Assembly: GCA_948567375.1 (NCBI GenBank)
Contig: OX419762.1
Location: 54,107,034 to 54,171,033 of the forward strand
Length of the DNA stretch: 64,000 bases
Direction: 5' to 3'
DNA from: Lunularia cruciata
Lineage: Eukaryota > Streptophyta > Marchantiopsida > Lunulariales > Lunulariaceae
In this document: piece after piece, positions 22,061-33,994 of the stretch
Layout of the letters: the number at the start of each line of letters is the position of its first letter
Position numbering within the stretch: position 1 is the first letter of the stretch
Made by a program: the position numbers and the translations under genes
The notes under the pieces: model-generated
What the model saw: only the letters and a program-made list of their open reading frames with translations
What the model was told of the DNA's origin: nothing
Databases searched by the model: none

Positions 22061-24288
22061 CCTCTAGACTAAAAAGGCAAATATATCTGGCCAAAATTGA
22101 GTCCAAAGAAATAAATAACACAAATCCTAAAATATTAATATCATGTTCATAAATACTCCAAATTTTTTTGACGGACCCATCAAAAGATTTGTAGGAGACT
22201 TAATGGATGAGCCTATCTCCCATAAATTCCATAGGTGAAACTCCCTATTAGGGGATTTCAAATGCAAAATTTATGGGTTCTTTACATAAATTTGTAAAAT
22301 CCATAAAAGATTTACAGATATACATAAAAGAGTCGTGGATTTCAAGTACTGTAAAGTTTGATGGCAATATAAATTTAGATGTGCTAAACTTTTGGCCAAA
22401 AATTTTCCTATGGGTTGCCCATAACCCAATAAAATTTTATGAGTCACATAAAAGGTGATTTGTAAAACTTTTCTGTGACCTGTAAAATTCTACTATGCAG
22501 TGGATATTGCTCATGGAATTGAAATACTTACATTGTGCTTCCTTACGGAGTTTATAGACTTCCATAAAAAATTTATGAGATTTTTATGAGTTTACATAAA
22601 CCCTTATTTGAATCCTCTTATTGGTTCCACGTAAATATATGATCTTTTGTGTTTCCTGGTTTTTGGTAGTAGTTTCCATTTTCATGCTTATTTCATAGGT
22701 TTTCTCGTACCCTCCTTAATGAAGCTGATAGGCTTTTTGCTCACTACTTTATTTGATACACAATTTCCTTAGATATGGTAGCATGGTTCTTTTTTCTCTT
22801 ACTCCAACAATGTTTTATTAAAGGAGAGATGCAATGCATAGAGAAATTGCTACTAAATATAGATTTCAAGTTTGGAATTAGGCTGACTTATGAGTGGAAT
22901 CCATTTGGACTACATGTTTTAGAAAGTAGTTTCAATCACAAAATACAACATATTTCACTTTTTTACAATAGTATAGGATCTTGGGTCAACTAGGAGAGTA
23001 TAGTAAAGCGGTACAAGCCTTACCTAGTTTGATGATTGCTAGTTCTATTAACAATACTATTTCCTCCTTATACTTATTGCCTTCTCTGCTAAGATAAAGA
23101 GTACCATTAGAGGTTTTGGAGTATCAACTTGAGGAGCTACTCTATCTTGATATATCACTATTTTCACATCCATTGTGCACAACTACAATACCTCTCCTTA
23201 ATTGGTTTACTACACTAATTGGTTTAATTGGTTTATAAGTAGAATTATTGGAGAAATAGTTCTTATGCATAAAACTACTGAGATCAAACATCTTTTCTTT
23301 TGTAGAGCCAAAGAAGTCTCTCTTAAATTAGACTTAACCATGATAATTCATCACTTTGTGAAGTCATCAAAAGATGCAAATTATTGGACTTGAACTAGTA
23401 ACTTAAGATCTTTTATTTGACACTTGTAAAGAAGAAAAGATATGTAAATTTGATTGCAAAGATCTTTTTATTGATTTTGACTAGCAAGACTATTTGATAA
23501 AGAAAACAGTCATTCTTTTAAATGGATTCTTTTTTAGGCATTTCTGACAATCCTATTCTTTATGCACACTCCATTTTTTTAACAACATCAAAAAAATTTA
23601 TCTCTTAGGTATGCAAGTGTATAATAAAGTAAAAAGCTCAAAATTTTTAAAAATTTGTATCTAAGTAGCACAAAAGCTTCAAAGTAGATAACACATTCTC
23701 CATCAAGTTGTGAGCCTTTTGGCTTAGATAGACTTTTAACTACTCTAGAAGTTTTAAAGCATCACCAAGGCTTATTATGCTTATAACTTAGCTTTTAGGC
23801 TAAGTTATAAGGATATTGTAGCACTTTAGAATTCAAAAGCTCAAGGATGTAGTGCATATTTTACTAAACATCGTCTACAAACTCATCACATTTGGATCTC
23901 AAGAGGATGTATTGAATTATCATGTGAAACATGGGTTGATATACTTGTAGACCTTTAATCTTATCTTTTTTAAGGTAATTTTATTCTAAAAGATTAGAAG
24001 AAATGTTAAAAAATTTATATGTATAAAAAAAATTCAATTATCATGTGCAAATAAGTTGATGTTCTTGTGGACTTTTAGATCTTATCTTTTTGGAATTGCT
24101 TATTGTATTGAAAAATTAGAAGATATTTTAATGAAAATTATGCCTATAATATTATTTTGTGAAAATTGGTATTATATTGTCTCCATGGAACACACCAAAC
24201 ATGATGAAAAATTCCATTATGGACCAAATGGCTAATAGTGTAGTGTAAAATGATATTATACAATAGTAATATGATATAAGTAGTCTAT
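22061..24288. other. AT-rich gene-free stretch
   Basis: No gene or known repeat is recognised. Short open frames (22273-22458, 22775-22993, 23202-23393) have no domain. AATA at 24289-24292 is the left target duplication of the element that follows. Confidence 0.45.
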
Positions 24289-24292
24289 AATA

Positions 24293-24398
24293 TGTTGTGC
24301 ATATAGACATCACTACACAACATACATCGCTGTCAACATCATACACTATAGAAGCACAACTCACACATAAGTCATATATAAACTCTAAAGTGCCACAA
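24293..24398 (-). repeat. Terminal repeat A' of copy 1
   Basis: This 106-bp segment forms the 3' end of the element. Read on the minus strand it starts TTGTGGCACTTTAGAG and ends TATGCACAACA. The same sequence, about 90 bp of it, occurs inside the element at 24846-24938 (A), on the other side of B. Confidence 0.88.
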
Positions 24399-24845
24399 TA
24401 ATCAGATTGTTTACAACACAAATCAACTGAACTCAAATCAATACTTGATCTTATCCTCAATAACTTGCCAAAAAACAAGGTATTGATTACAGTCAAGCCA
24501 CACCCTCTCTAGCTAAGAGAATCCAGGTGACAATTGCAGGCTTTCTGTCCATTCTAACCAAGAACTCGAAGGCTCAACATCAAAGAAGTGAGCTCTCTGG
24601 AGCTGCACTTCCAAGGTATACTCCTGATTTTGACCTAGGTCTCATCCCAATGGTCCCATTGACAGTACACTCAACGGTGCGGATGGTGCAAGTGACGGTG
24701 TGCCACCCCATGAAGTTAGTACTCTAAACACAAAATCTGACCATTGGAAAGTCGTCTATGAGTAATTGCCAAAATATCTCTAACTACTATCATTGGAACT
24801 CCAGTGTTTGAGCAATCTAGATGCAACACTACAAATGGCATGATA
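24399..24845 (-). repeat. Repeat B at the 3' end of copy 1
   Basis: This 447-bp direct repeat corresponds to 34007-34407 at the 5' end. Shared landmarks on the plus strand are TAATCAGATTGTTTA, AGAAGTGAGCTCT and CACTACAAATGGCATGA. The 5' copy lacks about 40 bp present here. Confidence 0.9.
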
Positions 24846-24947
24846 GTTATCATGCGTATATACATCATTGTCAACATCATACACTATAGAAACACAACTC
24901 ACACATAAGTCATACATAAACTCTAAAGTGCCACAATCACCCCCCTA
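24846..24947 (-). repeat. Internal repeat A and polypurine tract of copy 1
   Basis: On the minus strand the sequence AGCTAGGGGGGTGA (polypurine tract) is followed directly by TTGTGGCACTTTAGAG, a copy of A'. This places the polypurine tract in front of A, so by the normal rule the replicating LTR would be A+B, although the integrated ends are B and A'. Confidence 0.82.
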
Positions 24948-25089
24948 GCTGGCGGTTAGGTCCCTCTTACTCCAGATAGCCATCTACTCCAAGTATATGG
25001 TATACCCTATGATGGGCAAAGATCAAGGGGCCGAGTGCTATGGAGCCCCATCGTTAGTCATTTGTCTGCAATCTATACCATATAAAGAA

Positions 25090-25240
25090 TGAACTAGCTA
25101 TAGGTCAAGCACATCTAGGACATAACCATTGTCCTTGAGGAACCACCATGAGGTGAGGAGTCATACATCCCATATGCCATCCTCTTGAACAGCTATCACA
25201 CACTAACATAGTAGTAGTCCACCAAAAGAGCCACATAACA
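25090..25240 (-). pseudogene. PHD finger at the Pol C-terminus, copy 1
   Basis: The frame reads VCDSCSRGWHMGC then VPQGQWLCPRC. This is the C-x2-C-x4-H-x2-C and W-x-C-x2-C half of a PHD finger, with the diagnostic Trp two residues before the last Cys pair. The first Cys pair (CMLC) lies just upstream in another phase, so a small indel breaks the domain. PHD fingers read histone H3 tails. It sits after the integrase, where chromoviruses carry a chromodomain. That it guides integration is inference. Confidence 0.75.
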
Positions 25241-25479
25241 TACACCTCAAGCCTACACGTACAAGTGCCAAGCTTGGGTCCATAATCCATCAATGTTTGG
25301 GAGGTGGTATGTCGTACAATTTTGCACATGATCCTTCCAAACAACACCATCACGTCCTTCCTACATAAGGACTCCAGATGGCAAAACCTCACGTATTCTC
25401 AAGATAGTGCGGCTTGTCAAAACATCAAGTGTCATTGGTGTTGTATGTTGTAGATATACATAGTCACCTAGATGAAATA

Positions 25480-26330
25480 GACAGATTGAGGGTCTATAAC
25501 CTCCTCCTCAAATAGTAGCATAACGTAAGGTATCCCTATGTTGAGCAATTGCCAAGTTCTCAAAGGCCATCAGCATCACTCTCCGAAAGATTTCTGCCCA
25601 TTGAGAACATGCATTCACCCATACATCTGGATCATCCAAGTCCAAGACTACAGTAGCATCTCGATGAATGGTTGTAGGTAAATCTGGATCTCATCCATAG
25701 AGTAGAAAGTAAGGAGAGAAGTATGTTAAGGAAGCTTGCCGGCTGAACCGATAGCCCATGGCCAACCAAGGTAATTGGAGATCCCAATCTCCCAAGTGAC
25801 CTCTCTACAAACTATACTTTTGTAATCCTCTCTTCACTGTCTAAACCACTCTCTCTACTAAGCCATCTGCCTCAAGGTGATCTCAAGATGTAGTACAATG
25901 ATCAATCAAAGCCTTGCCACACAAGACCTGAAACTCCCCCAAGAACTATGTACCCTGATTAGTCAAAACCTCAGCAGGTGCACCAAAATGATTAAGAACA
26001 CGATCTAGGAACGAGTAAGCCGTCCTTTCATTAGACTTGTCAGGAAGTGCTCCACTATCACCAAAACATGCCGATGATGTCTCACAGTCAATGGTTAAGG
26101 TCCAGCAAAGTCCAAACCCCAATAGTAATCCAATCCCATGATATGTATGGGTGTAATTGTGGTGGAAGAGCATTGAATGATGCTCTAACTCAATCACAAA
26201 CCACACATCTAGCAACAAATTGTTGTGCCTCAGTTTGCATACTATGCCACCAATAGTGACTCTGGAGTAAGCTATATGTATGCTTTACTCCAAAATGTCC
26301 TAGCTCCTCATGAGCATGACGGACCAACTA
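25480..26330 (-). pseudogene. Integrase remnant, copy 1
   Basis: At 26190-26330 the minus strand reads HEELGHFGVKHTY then CVVCD, the HHCC zinc-binding region. The core follows, with a LDFA-type first catalytic Asp region in a shifted frame and FGAPAEVLTNQGT for the second catalytic Asp region (Asn here instead of the expected Asp). It is a DDE integrase of the Ty3 type and not a tyrosine recombinase, which matters for the split-repeat structure. Multiple frameshifts and stops. Confidence 0.78.
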
Positions 26331-26759
26331 TAATCTCTGAGATGAAAGTGGTACTACTCTCACTCTACCATCCTCCATACACACAAAAGGTGTCTGCCCT
26401 CCAATCTGAACCATCTGGCTCGCTGAAGAACACGGCTTCTCTCCTTGGCCCCAACTGTGCTACCCACAACACCAGTGCAAAGATAGTCCATCACTAAGAC
26501 ATCGCCATGAATATCTCACTGAACTATACCAATATCTTCACTCTTTGGATTCATGACCTCAATAAATCCTCCTATATGCCCAAAGAGAGATACTACCAAA
26601 GTCTCAAAAATATACAAAGAAAGGCAAATGCATGCCAACCTGGCACCATCTCCTCATCTGTCTTGCCATGCCAACGTGCTCCGGTCTGATTGTGTTGGCT
26701 GGGACATGGGTCTCTACTCAACCCATCTGCATCACGGTTCACCACTCCAAGTTTGCGAA

Positions 26760-27905
26760 CAACCATGAAATCATATTCCTGTAAAATTAGAGCCCATCAT
26801 GCAAGCTTCCTTGAAAGCTTATTGTACTCCATCAACCACTTCAGCGATTGATGATCAGTGATGAGAGTGAAGGGTTACAAAATAGGTAACATCAGAAATG
26901 TGCTATTGCCCAAATTTTTGCCAAGCACTCTCCCTCATATGAACTATACTTTTCCTTCGCTGAATTGTTGGAGAAACTAGCATAGGTGACCATAAACTTG
27001 TTCCCCTCATCATCATGTTGGGTGAGCACTGCTCCAAGCCCCAACATACTCCAATCAGTATGAACTTGAAATAGTCATCCTCTGATCAGTTTCCTCAAAA
27101 TAGGAGAAGATGTTAACCTCTCCTTGAGCTCTACAAAAGCTGTCCCCTGCTCATCTCCCCAACACCACTCTTGTGTAAGCTTGGTCAGCTTCATCAAGGC
27201 CTTGGCAATGGCACTAAATCCTCTAACATAGCCGCAATAGAATTTTGCTAACCCAAGGAATGCTTGCACTCTGCTCACATCCGTAGGCCAAAGAATATGT
27301 GCAATAGCCTCCACCTTGGTTTACTGAACACCAAGTCCTCCATGGTAGATAGTGTGACCCAAATACTCAACTTGCTTATTATGGAAGAACCTACACTTCC
27401 TAGGATGTAATTTGAGTCCATGAGATCTCAACCTCTCAAACACCTCCAACAATTGTCTCTCATGCTCCTCCATAGTAGTGCTATAGACTAAAATGTCATC
27501 AATATAATATTGAGCAAAATCCAATCCAGTTAGGATCCTATCCATGACCCTTTGGAACTCAACATGAGCATTCTTTAACCCAAATGGTAAGAACCTCCAT
27601 TGATATAACACATCCTTACCATGAGGATCAATAGCCCAAAATGTTGTCTTGGACTTATACTCCTCCTTGATTGGCAATTGATGATATCTCACTCAAAGAT
27701 CCAAAGTTTTGAAGACCTTTGCATGCCCAATCGCATCAAAAATCTCCTTTGGTGTAAGTATGGCATACCGATCAGCTCTAGTCTGTTGGTTGATAGGACG
27801 GTAATCTCCACACATCTGCCTATATGTGTAGTTGCCATGCATATCCTTCTTGGTTGGCATCACTATAGCTAATGCATACTCTCCATGTGAGATCTCCACC
27901 AAACC
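26760..27905 (-). pseudogene. Reverse transcriptase and RNase H remnant, copy 1
   Basis: The RT begins near 27905 with GDYRPINQQT, followed by AKVFKTLDL and a stop, then YHQLPIKEEYKSKTTF, RFLPFGLKNAHVEFQRVM and the active-site motif YYIDDILVYS (27321-27692). The thumb and connection follow (27075-27314) with FLGLAKFYCGYVRGFSAIAK. RNase H follows at about 26760-27060 with SYEGECLAKIWAIAHF. The Tyr-Ile-Asp-Asp catalytic pair is intact. Stops occur where the family has Gln (LDL-stop instead of LDLQ). Confidence 0.87.
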
Positions 27906-28513
27906 AGCCTCAAAAATGTCTCTACTCCAACTCTAAATCAATGTCTTCTCCATGTTACTATAGCGATAAGGACATTGGAAAACTAGTGTATCGCTAGTCA
28001 GCTGAATCCATATACTAGGTCCCTTTAGAGCACCCAAATCCTTCATATTGAAGGCAAAACAACTCGTGTAGCTCCTCAAGAACCTCCAAACTCTTCATCT
28101 TTCCTCTCCTAAAAGCTTGGGTCCAAGATCTGGCTCCCAAGTATCCTCTATAATTGTCATAGGAGTGGAAGAGGTATTGACTGGCTGCTACACTAGGCCC
28201 TTGGGAGCAATAGTGTCATACCCCTGACCACTAGAGGTTCCAATCTTTGTGTGAAAAACTCCCTCCACTTTGGCTCCAAGCTTCACACTTCCTCTAGTTG
28301 CATCCCAAGTGGACCAAGGGTGTAATCCAAGTAGCTCACGCTCACTTGGATGGACTCCAAGTAGACCACTCTCCCTACTAGCTATTGGTCGTGTCCCAAG
28401 AATACCATGACACTCGATCCATCGCCCCCAGCATGTGCCTAAATTGTCTTGAAAGGCACAAGGCTCACAAATGTCCGAGTGGTGATGCCTATCAAGCGCA
28501 TCATATGTTGCTC

Positions 28514-29215
28514 TGTAACACCCATTTGTGCATGTGTGTGGTATTGAAATATTTAGTGTGGTATTGTGATATTTAGTTTGGTATTACAAGTACTTGAGAG
28601 ATATTATTTATATAGAGATAAAGGATGGTTTTACATTAGTCATGATTAGCTAAAGTCAGTCATAGCTAAGATAGAGGGGACCTTACTTTAGAGGAAGTAG
28701 AAAAGATGAGCACCATTATTTTGGATTCTAGTGTGTTGAATTAGTATTATTCCTAGGTGTTTGGCTTTGAGGACAGAGTTGAAAACTCTTGGGCCCGCAA
28801 GTCTTTTTGTTTTGGATTCTTCTATAGTCCAAGGATAGCCCATGTGAAGGAATCTTTGACTTAGTGGTTGGGTCAAGATAAGACCACATGTTTAGGGGAA
28901 TATGCCCATGTGAATGGATATTCCTTTCTACTTTTTGACTTTACTTGACTTTTAGGCTAGTAACTTGAGTTACTATGGTAATTAGTAATTTTAGCGTAAC
29001 TATTTCACAAGTATATAAACAAGGGGTGAGGAGGTACTCATCATCCTTTCATTTGCAACTATCTCTCTCTCATTGAGTTCTCTAGTGAGTCATGTCTTGA
29101 GTCTTGGAGTGTTAGCCTTGGAGGAGTATGATGGAGTTGGGGTTCCTTGCCTTCTTAGTCTATGGTGCGTTACTATAATAGCCATCAAAGGTTCATCCTG
29201 AGTGAGAGACATGCT
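28514..29215 (+). mobile_element. Probable solo LTR of another family, inside copy 1
   Basis: About 700 bp here are absent from the corresponding place of copy 2 (near 46020). The insertion starts TGTAACACCC and ends near GGCTCACA, and on the plus strand it has a TATA-like TATATAAACAAGGG near 29013, as expected of an LTR promoter. A clean target duplication was not found, so the exact end is uncertain by a few tens of bases. Confidence 0.6.
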
Positions 29216-30210
29216 GGCTCACAGATCTGCCAAACCAAGGCTCACAATCCAGGTCAAACAGTTCAGGTCCATAGCCTGACCTAACACTTGATGCTTGGAT
29301 GCCTCTGATATTGCTGGAATAATAGTAATACCAGTGCAAAAACCCATCGCCCACTCTCTTTCATATGTGTTAGGCTCCACTAACTGCTATAACTATGAGT
29401 CCTAGACAAGTCCAAGTCCTCCTTCTTGAAAAGCATGAGAGCTTGGGAAACTCATAAGTGTGGGAAAAGCGGCTCTAGGTTGTCCAACTAGGTTCACCAT
29501 TGCCATAGGTGACCTATCAACCACTACCACCGTTTGAGATTGATGCCTCACATCCAAGATGTCATCAACAAGGATGTGGTCTAGTCGTTGAATCCCATCA
29601 TATGCACATTGTAGAACCTCTCTAGGTAAGAGGTTTGTCCACCAAATACAAAGACAATGAGCCCATGATCCTACTCTGGCTGCATCTAAAAATATAGCAT
29701 GTCCCATCCAAGAATGGACATGATGTGTACTTGCCACCACTTTGGTGCGAGAATCACCCATCAAAGGAACATTCTCCAAAAGGTAAGCTGGAGCAACAGA
29801 CTGATGTACCTAAAGATGTCGTAGTATCCGTAACATCTCCCAAAACACACCAAAATGAAGATCTTAAAGACCCAAACCTCGGCCAACACATGTATGTCCC
29901 TAACATGGCCATTTAGAAATCACGAAATGAATAGGCCTATGTCTCTCAAGATCATGCGCTCCCAGTAAGGAAATGTCTGCTAGTAGGACCTTTTGGTAAC
30001 CTCTGACTGTTGACATCAGTAATAACTCCGGATATTGATAGGCCAAGTGTGCCTTATGATGTAGAGAGACTTGCCTAGCACTCTCATCTCTCTCCACATA
30101 CAAGTACCTCTGTACTCATATACCCGCTTGTAGGACCGTAGCTAGTCCGATGCTAATCCCACCAAACAACTCCAATAGACATACTCCCTCTATTGGATAC
30201 TGCCAAGCAA
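29216..30210 (-). pseudogene. C5-cytosine DNA methyltransferase-like domain in Pol, copy 1
   Basis: Reading from 30210 down: CLLELFGGISIGLATVL (30140-30175) fits motif I, the F-x-G-x-G cofactor-binding loop; RYLYVERDES fits motif II; HFVISKWPC (to 29903) fits motif IV with the catalytic Cys, followed at once by TAG; ENVPLMGDSRTKV (29740-29776) is motif VI; ARVGSWAHCLCIWWTNLLP fits the region after motif VI in DNMT3 enzymes (A-H-R-x-R-x-F-W-x-N-L-P); VLGQAMDLN (near 29280) fits motif X. Motif order is linear, as in DNMT3, and not permuted as in DRM. C5-methyltransferases use S-adenosylmethionine to methylate cytosine. The domain lies between protease and RT. Three stops interrupt it, so it is dead as read. 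Confidence 0.82.
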
Positions 30211-30699
30211 TGAATATGGTATCCAGAGGTGTCAAGGTAATTGACTCTGGAGGCTCATCCTCGCACTCATCTCTTGGTAGTACAAAGGCTCCACTCCAAG
30301 CCTACTGCACCAACCAATCTGCATGCTGCAATGCCTCCTCTGAACTCCACAATGGAACATCCAAGGTGGATGGAATAGTCCCACTCGTACTCCAAATCCA
30401 AGTGATCTCCTCTAGTAATAGAGTATCCTCTACATGGGCATTCCCCTCTAATAAATCACCAGGCCAAGTAACTGCACCACTAAAAGCTGAAACTGATGTT
30501 GCCATGGTCCCGGACTATAGTGAGCCAAGCCTGCCACTACTAAAGTATATTGGTAGGCGACATACTCGTCCCTCACCAGACTGCCAACCTAATCTATCAG
30601 AGGTTGTCTCCTCCCAATAGTCAATGTTGAAACCCATGGGATATAACAATGCTCCCCAACTAGCACATCATATGACTAAGCTATTGTTACAATAGCCTG

Positions 30700-31265
30700 A
30701 GCTCTCACCACCGAGCTATCAGTCGGATGACCACGCTGAACTTGGACAACAAGCTCCCCACATGTGATGTACTATGTCGAACCACCACCTAGAGATGTTT
30801 GGATCTGAAATGGACACCTCTCCATATTGGTCTTCTATACCAAATACTATAGCCTTCCCCAACATAAGGGGCTATGCACTAAAGTCTAACAAGACTCTTT
30901 GTGGTGTATAGACCAAGTCTCTTTGAAGGTCCCACCAAGTGGAAAATCCTCCTTTGGTTATCCAATAGGACAACACCAAGTGTGAACCACACTCTCTCAA
31001 AGGCTGGTCTAGTTGGCAACTCTTCTAGTCTAGCCATTGTTGCCTTCCATAAACCACTAGTCGTTGAACGGATCTCATGCTCCTCAACCAAGTCAGATCC
31101 ACTACCAACCACCTTTTCTCTAGTAGTAGGAACCGCATCATCCCTACTTTCACAAAGTGTGGCAGCCAACCAGAACATTGGGGATGGGTCAACTCCCAAT
31201 GTAAACATGTCATTGGCAAAAAACAAAGGGCACCGCATAATCAGCTGAGCCGCCCCCAACATCGT
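30700..31265 (-). pseudogene. Protease region remnant, copy 1
   Basis: The open frame 30879-31262 ends just upstream of the active-site region: copy 2 has LLDSGA at the matching place, while copy 1 has a decayed Asp-Phe-Ser version followed by a stop near 30865. The segment before it (VVLLDNQRRIFHLVGPSKR) is shared with copy 2. This is an aspartic protease of the retroviral type by position and motif. Confidence 0.65.
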
Positions 31266-31689
31266 GTTAGACTTAGTCTATGTAGTAGCAAGTGGCTGAC
31301 TAGTAGGTAGTCCATCATGCACCCCATCACCACCTACCACACCTGCACTAGGACGTCTAGGAGCCATGGATGTTGTTTGCAATGCTTCAGATAGCATGAA
31401 AGACTAGGGAAGTTTGACCTGTCTTCCAACCTCTCCTCTCTATGGGTCTAACTCCATTGATGCTCCTCTAGGCTCTGGAGCACGTACTGCACTCCTAGTC
31501 ACTACTATAGATGCATCCACCTAAGCTGCTCCGCACATGAAGTCCAAAGCATCTCTATCACAAGCATATGAGGTGGAAGCCTCAGCACCCGAATCTGATC
31601 TCCTCTAAGCAATAGCCATACTAGCCAATCTCTGCTCCAACTGCTCAATCCAAATATCTATGTTTGTATTAGAAGTAAGGGCATGTACC

Positions 31690-33070
31690 ACACCTCTACT
31701 AGGTGTAGATCCTCTACCACCACCTCTACCACCTCGTCTTCCATGAACTGGAGCTCCTCTACTACTTGCCATAGCAGCCCTACCACTCCATAACTCTAGA
31801 TGTAGGTCAAAGCATCGGTCACTAGTGTGACCAAATCTGTGGCAATGCTCACACTACCTCTGTGTTGGCTATGATGCACCAAAGGTATCAAGTCCGCTAC
31901 CCTGAGTACACTCTCTCTTATGGTGAGGTCCACCACAAGTCCAACAAGCAACACTATCACTTATTGGCTGCTGCTAACCCAAAAATGAAGGTAAGGGTCT
32001 AACTACAGTAGACCCTCTACTTGCTCCACAAGATCTGGGTTGTCCATTCTGTCCTCAAAAACCAACTAGGCGTGGTGCACTCTAGAAGAAGTCATAGTTG
32101 TGGATGAGGTCTCCTCACCAAATCCAGACGTCATCACCCTCTCCTCTACCATGTTAAGTTCAATATGCTTAGCCAAACAAAAAGATCACTGCCAAAGTAG
32201 GCAAAGTAGCCTATAACAATGTAGCATCACGAACTCTATGTCGCAACTCCTTGTCCAGTATCCCATACCAAAATTGGATTGCCTAGGCCTTAGCAACTCC
32301 TTGAGTGAAACTGATCAGCCACCTCATGCAATTGTATGCCTCACGTAGGCTCTCTCCAACCTTCTATTGGAACTCTTGCAAGCTCCTCAGCTTGTTAGTC
32401 CGTACTCCTTGGTAATTTTGCCTCAAACACTGGAAGAACTCCACCATGTGGTTAAACCCCGATATCACACCACCTCCTCCAGTGGTACCTCCACTTGTGG
32501 TAGCACTATCTCCATCTAGTGCACCTCCACTAACTCCACCAACACTACTCAAGCTAGAACTCATGGGTACAGCCAATCTACTCCTTGCAACCAAGCTTGA
32601 AGTGATAGAGACATAGTTTGGAGACCAATATTGTCTCCATAACTCAATCTCCTCCAAATGAGCTCTCCTGAATTCATGGTAGTCATCCATCGGTGGACCT
32701 TCCAAATGCTAAAACAACCCTTTCCATGCCATGAAAGGTGTAAACAAAGTCGGGTTCCACATCTATTGTAGATCACACCAACTATCAAACTCTTGGATGA
32801 AGTCATCCAACTCAATGGTACCCATTGTACTAGAGTAACGCATAGGGCCTTTTAGAGGCCCCATAAATCTTGTCCATGTCCCACAACAACGGTGCGGACA
32901 CACCAAGTGCACTCTCAACTGAATCAGCTCTTGTGTTGAATTCCAACTCAAAGTCAATCTCCTTCCTCATTGGGACCTGAGATACAGGCTGATATTGAGC
33001 ACCACTCTGAGTAAACCCATTGTGTACTACAGTGCTAACTCCTCTGGAATCCCCAAAGAACTCCGTCGTG
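31690..33070 (-). pseudogene. Gag remnant with two CCHC zinc knuckles, copy 1
   Basis: The start region reads EFFGDSRGVSTVVHNGF (the initiator ATG seen in copy 2 at 42181 is ACG here). Gag continues with EEIELWRQYW-like and MVEFFQCLRQNYQGVRTNK sequence (32364-32705). Two complete knuckles follow: CWTCGGPHHKREC (about 31911-31949) and CEHCHRFGHTSDRC (about 31811-31853), each C-x2-C-x4-H-x4-C. A Gly/Arg-rich basic tail with RRGGRGGGRG ends the region. Frameshifts break the protein, but the knuckles are intact and would bind RNA. Confidence 0.82.
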
Positions 33071-33994
33071 ACAAAGTAACCCCAACTACAACCGCAAATT
33101 GGAACCACTAAATGCAATTGCAAACCGCAACCGCAAGTACCCCACCAAGTGCCAACACCAACCAAGCACCACGAAGTGCCAAAACTAATAGAACACTACC
33201 CACTAATGTAACTCTAACTGAGACAACTACACTAGGGGCAAGGGTGACCTATAACTTGCCATTACAATATGCATTCTCATGGTTTGCAAGTCATCACTTC
33301 CTACCTCACCAAAGAGAAACAAAGATAGTCTAACTGGTCATCACTCCAACCTCACTACCGAGAGCACACCAGAGCACCAGCGCTCAAAATTTAGTGCACC
33401 TCACACAAACACGGTGCATGAACAAGAAGTAGAGAATGGAGGAGATCCAATCACAAGAATGCTAAACAAAAACCCTCCATATCATAAATCAACACAAGAT
33501 TGACTCTGTGACCATTTGGCATTTGATATAATTGGAGTATCTATCTACTTCTTGAGCTACGAGGATCACCGAGGATCGGATCAAAGTTCTTCTTGCCAAA
33601 ATTTGACGTAAATCCTTCACAAAATCTGATGTAAAATCTGACATAAAATCTGACATAGATCCATAAAAATGATTGACCGCTAAATCCTCCGCTAACTCTT
33701 CACTTGAGCCAAATTGGAAAAATGAGTTTTATCCAATCTCTAATTCACAAGGATGTGCTCCCAATTCCACCTTCAATTTCAATTATTGAGCTCAACTTGC
33801 AACAAATTGGTCTTGAGCTCAAAATCACAACTACCACTTGAAAATTCCTTCTCTTTGGCTCCAAATTTTGCCAACTCTTCCGCACACACTCTCTTTTAGG
33901 GAAATCTAAACTACTCGATCAAGACACCACGATCCACCGAGCTTGGAGATACCACCAACACTCGCACTTCCTGCATCCAATTTCCCCATGGCTC
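33071..33994 (-). other. Untranslated leader of copy 1
   Basis: This lies between the primer-site region and Gag. Two plus-strand open frames here (33112-33333 and 33279-33503) run antisense to the element and have no domain. Copy 2 has the matching leader at 41656-42180. Confidence 0.55.

Noticed and set aside
22775-22993. 72-codon open frame as a small gene
   Set aside because: It is AT-rich sequence with no domain, no splice context and stops on both sides; no support beyond length.
24293-24398. Reading A' as a remnant of a second neighbouring element
   Set aside because: The same A' end is found in copy 2 and in the solo unit with its own target duplication, so it belongs to this family's terminus.
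30901-31310. Plus-strand open frames of 115 and 77 codons inside copy 1
   Set aside because: They run antisense to the protease-linked Pol frame at 30879-31262 and have no domain.
33112-33503. Plus-strand Thr/Pro-rich frames at the 5' leader of copy 1
   Set aside because: They are antisense to the Gag leader of the element and unrelated to a known antisense protein.
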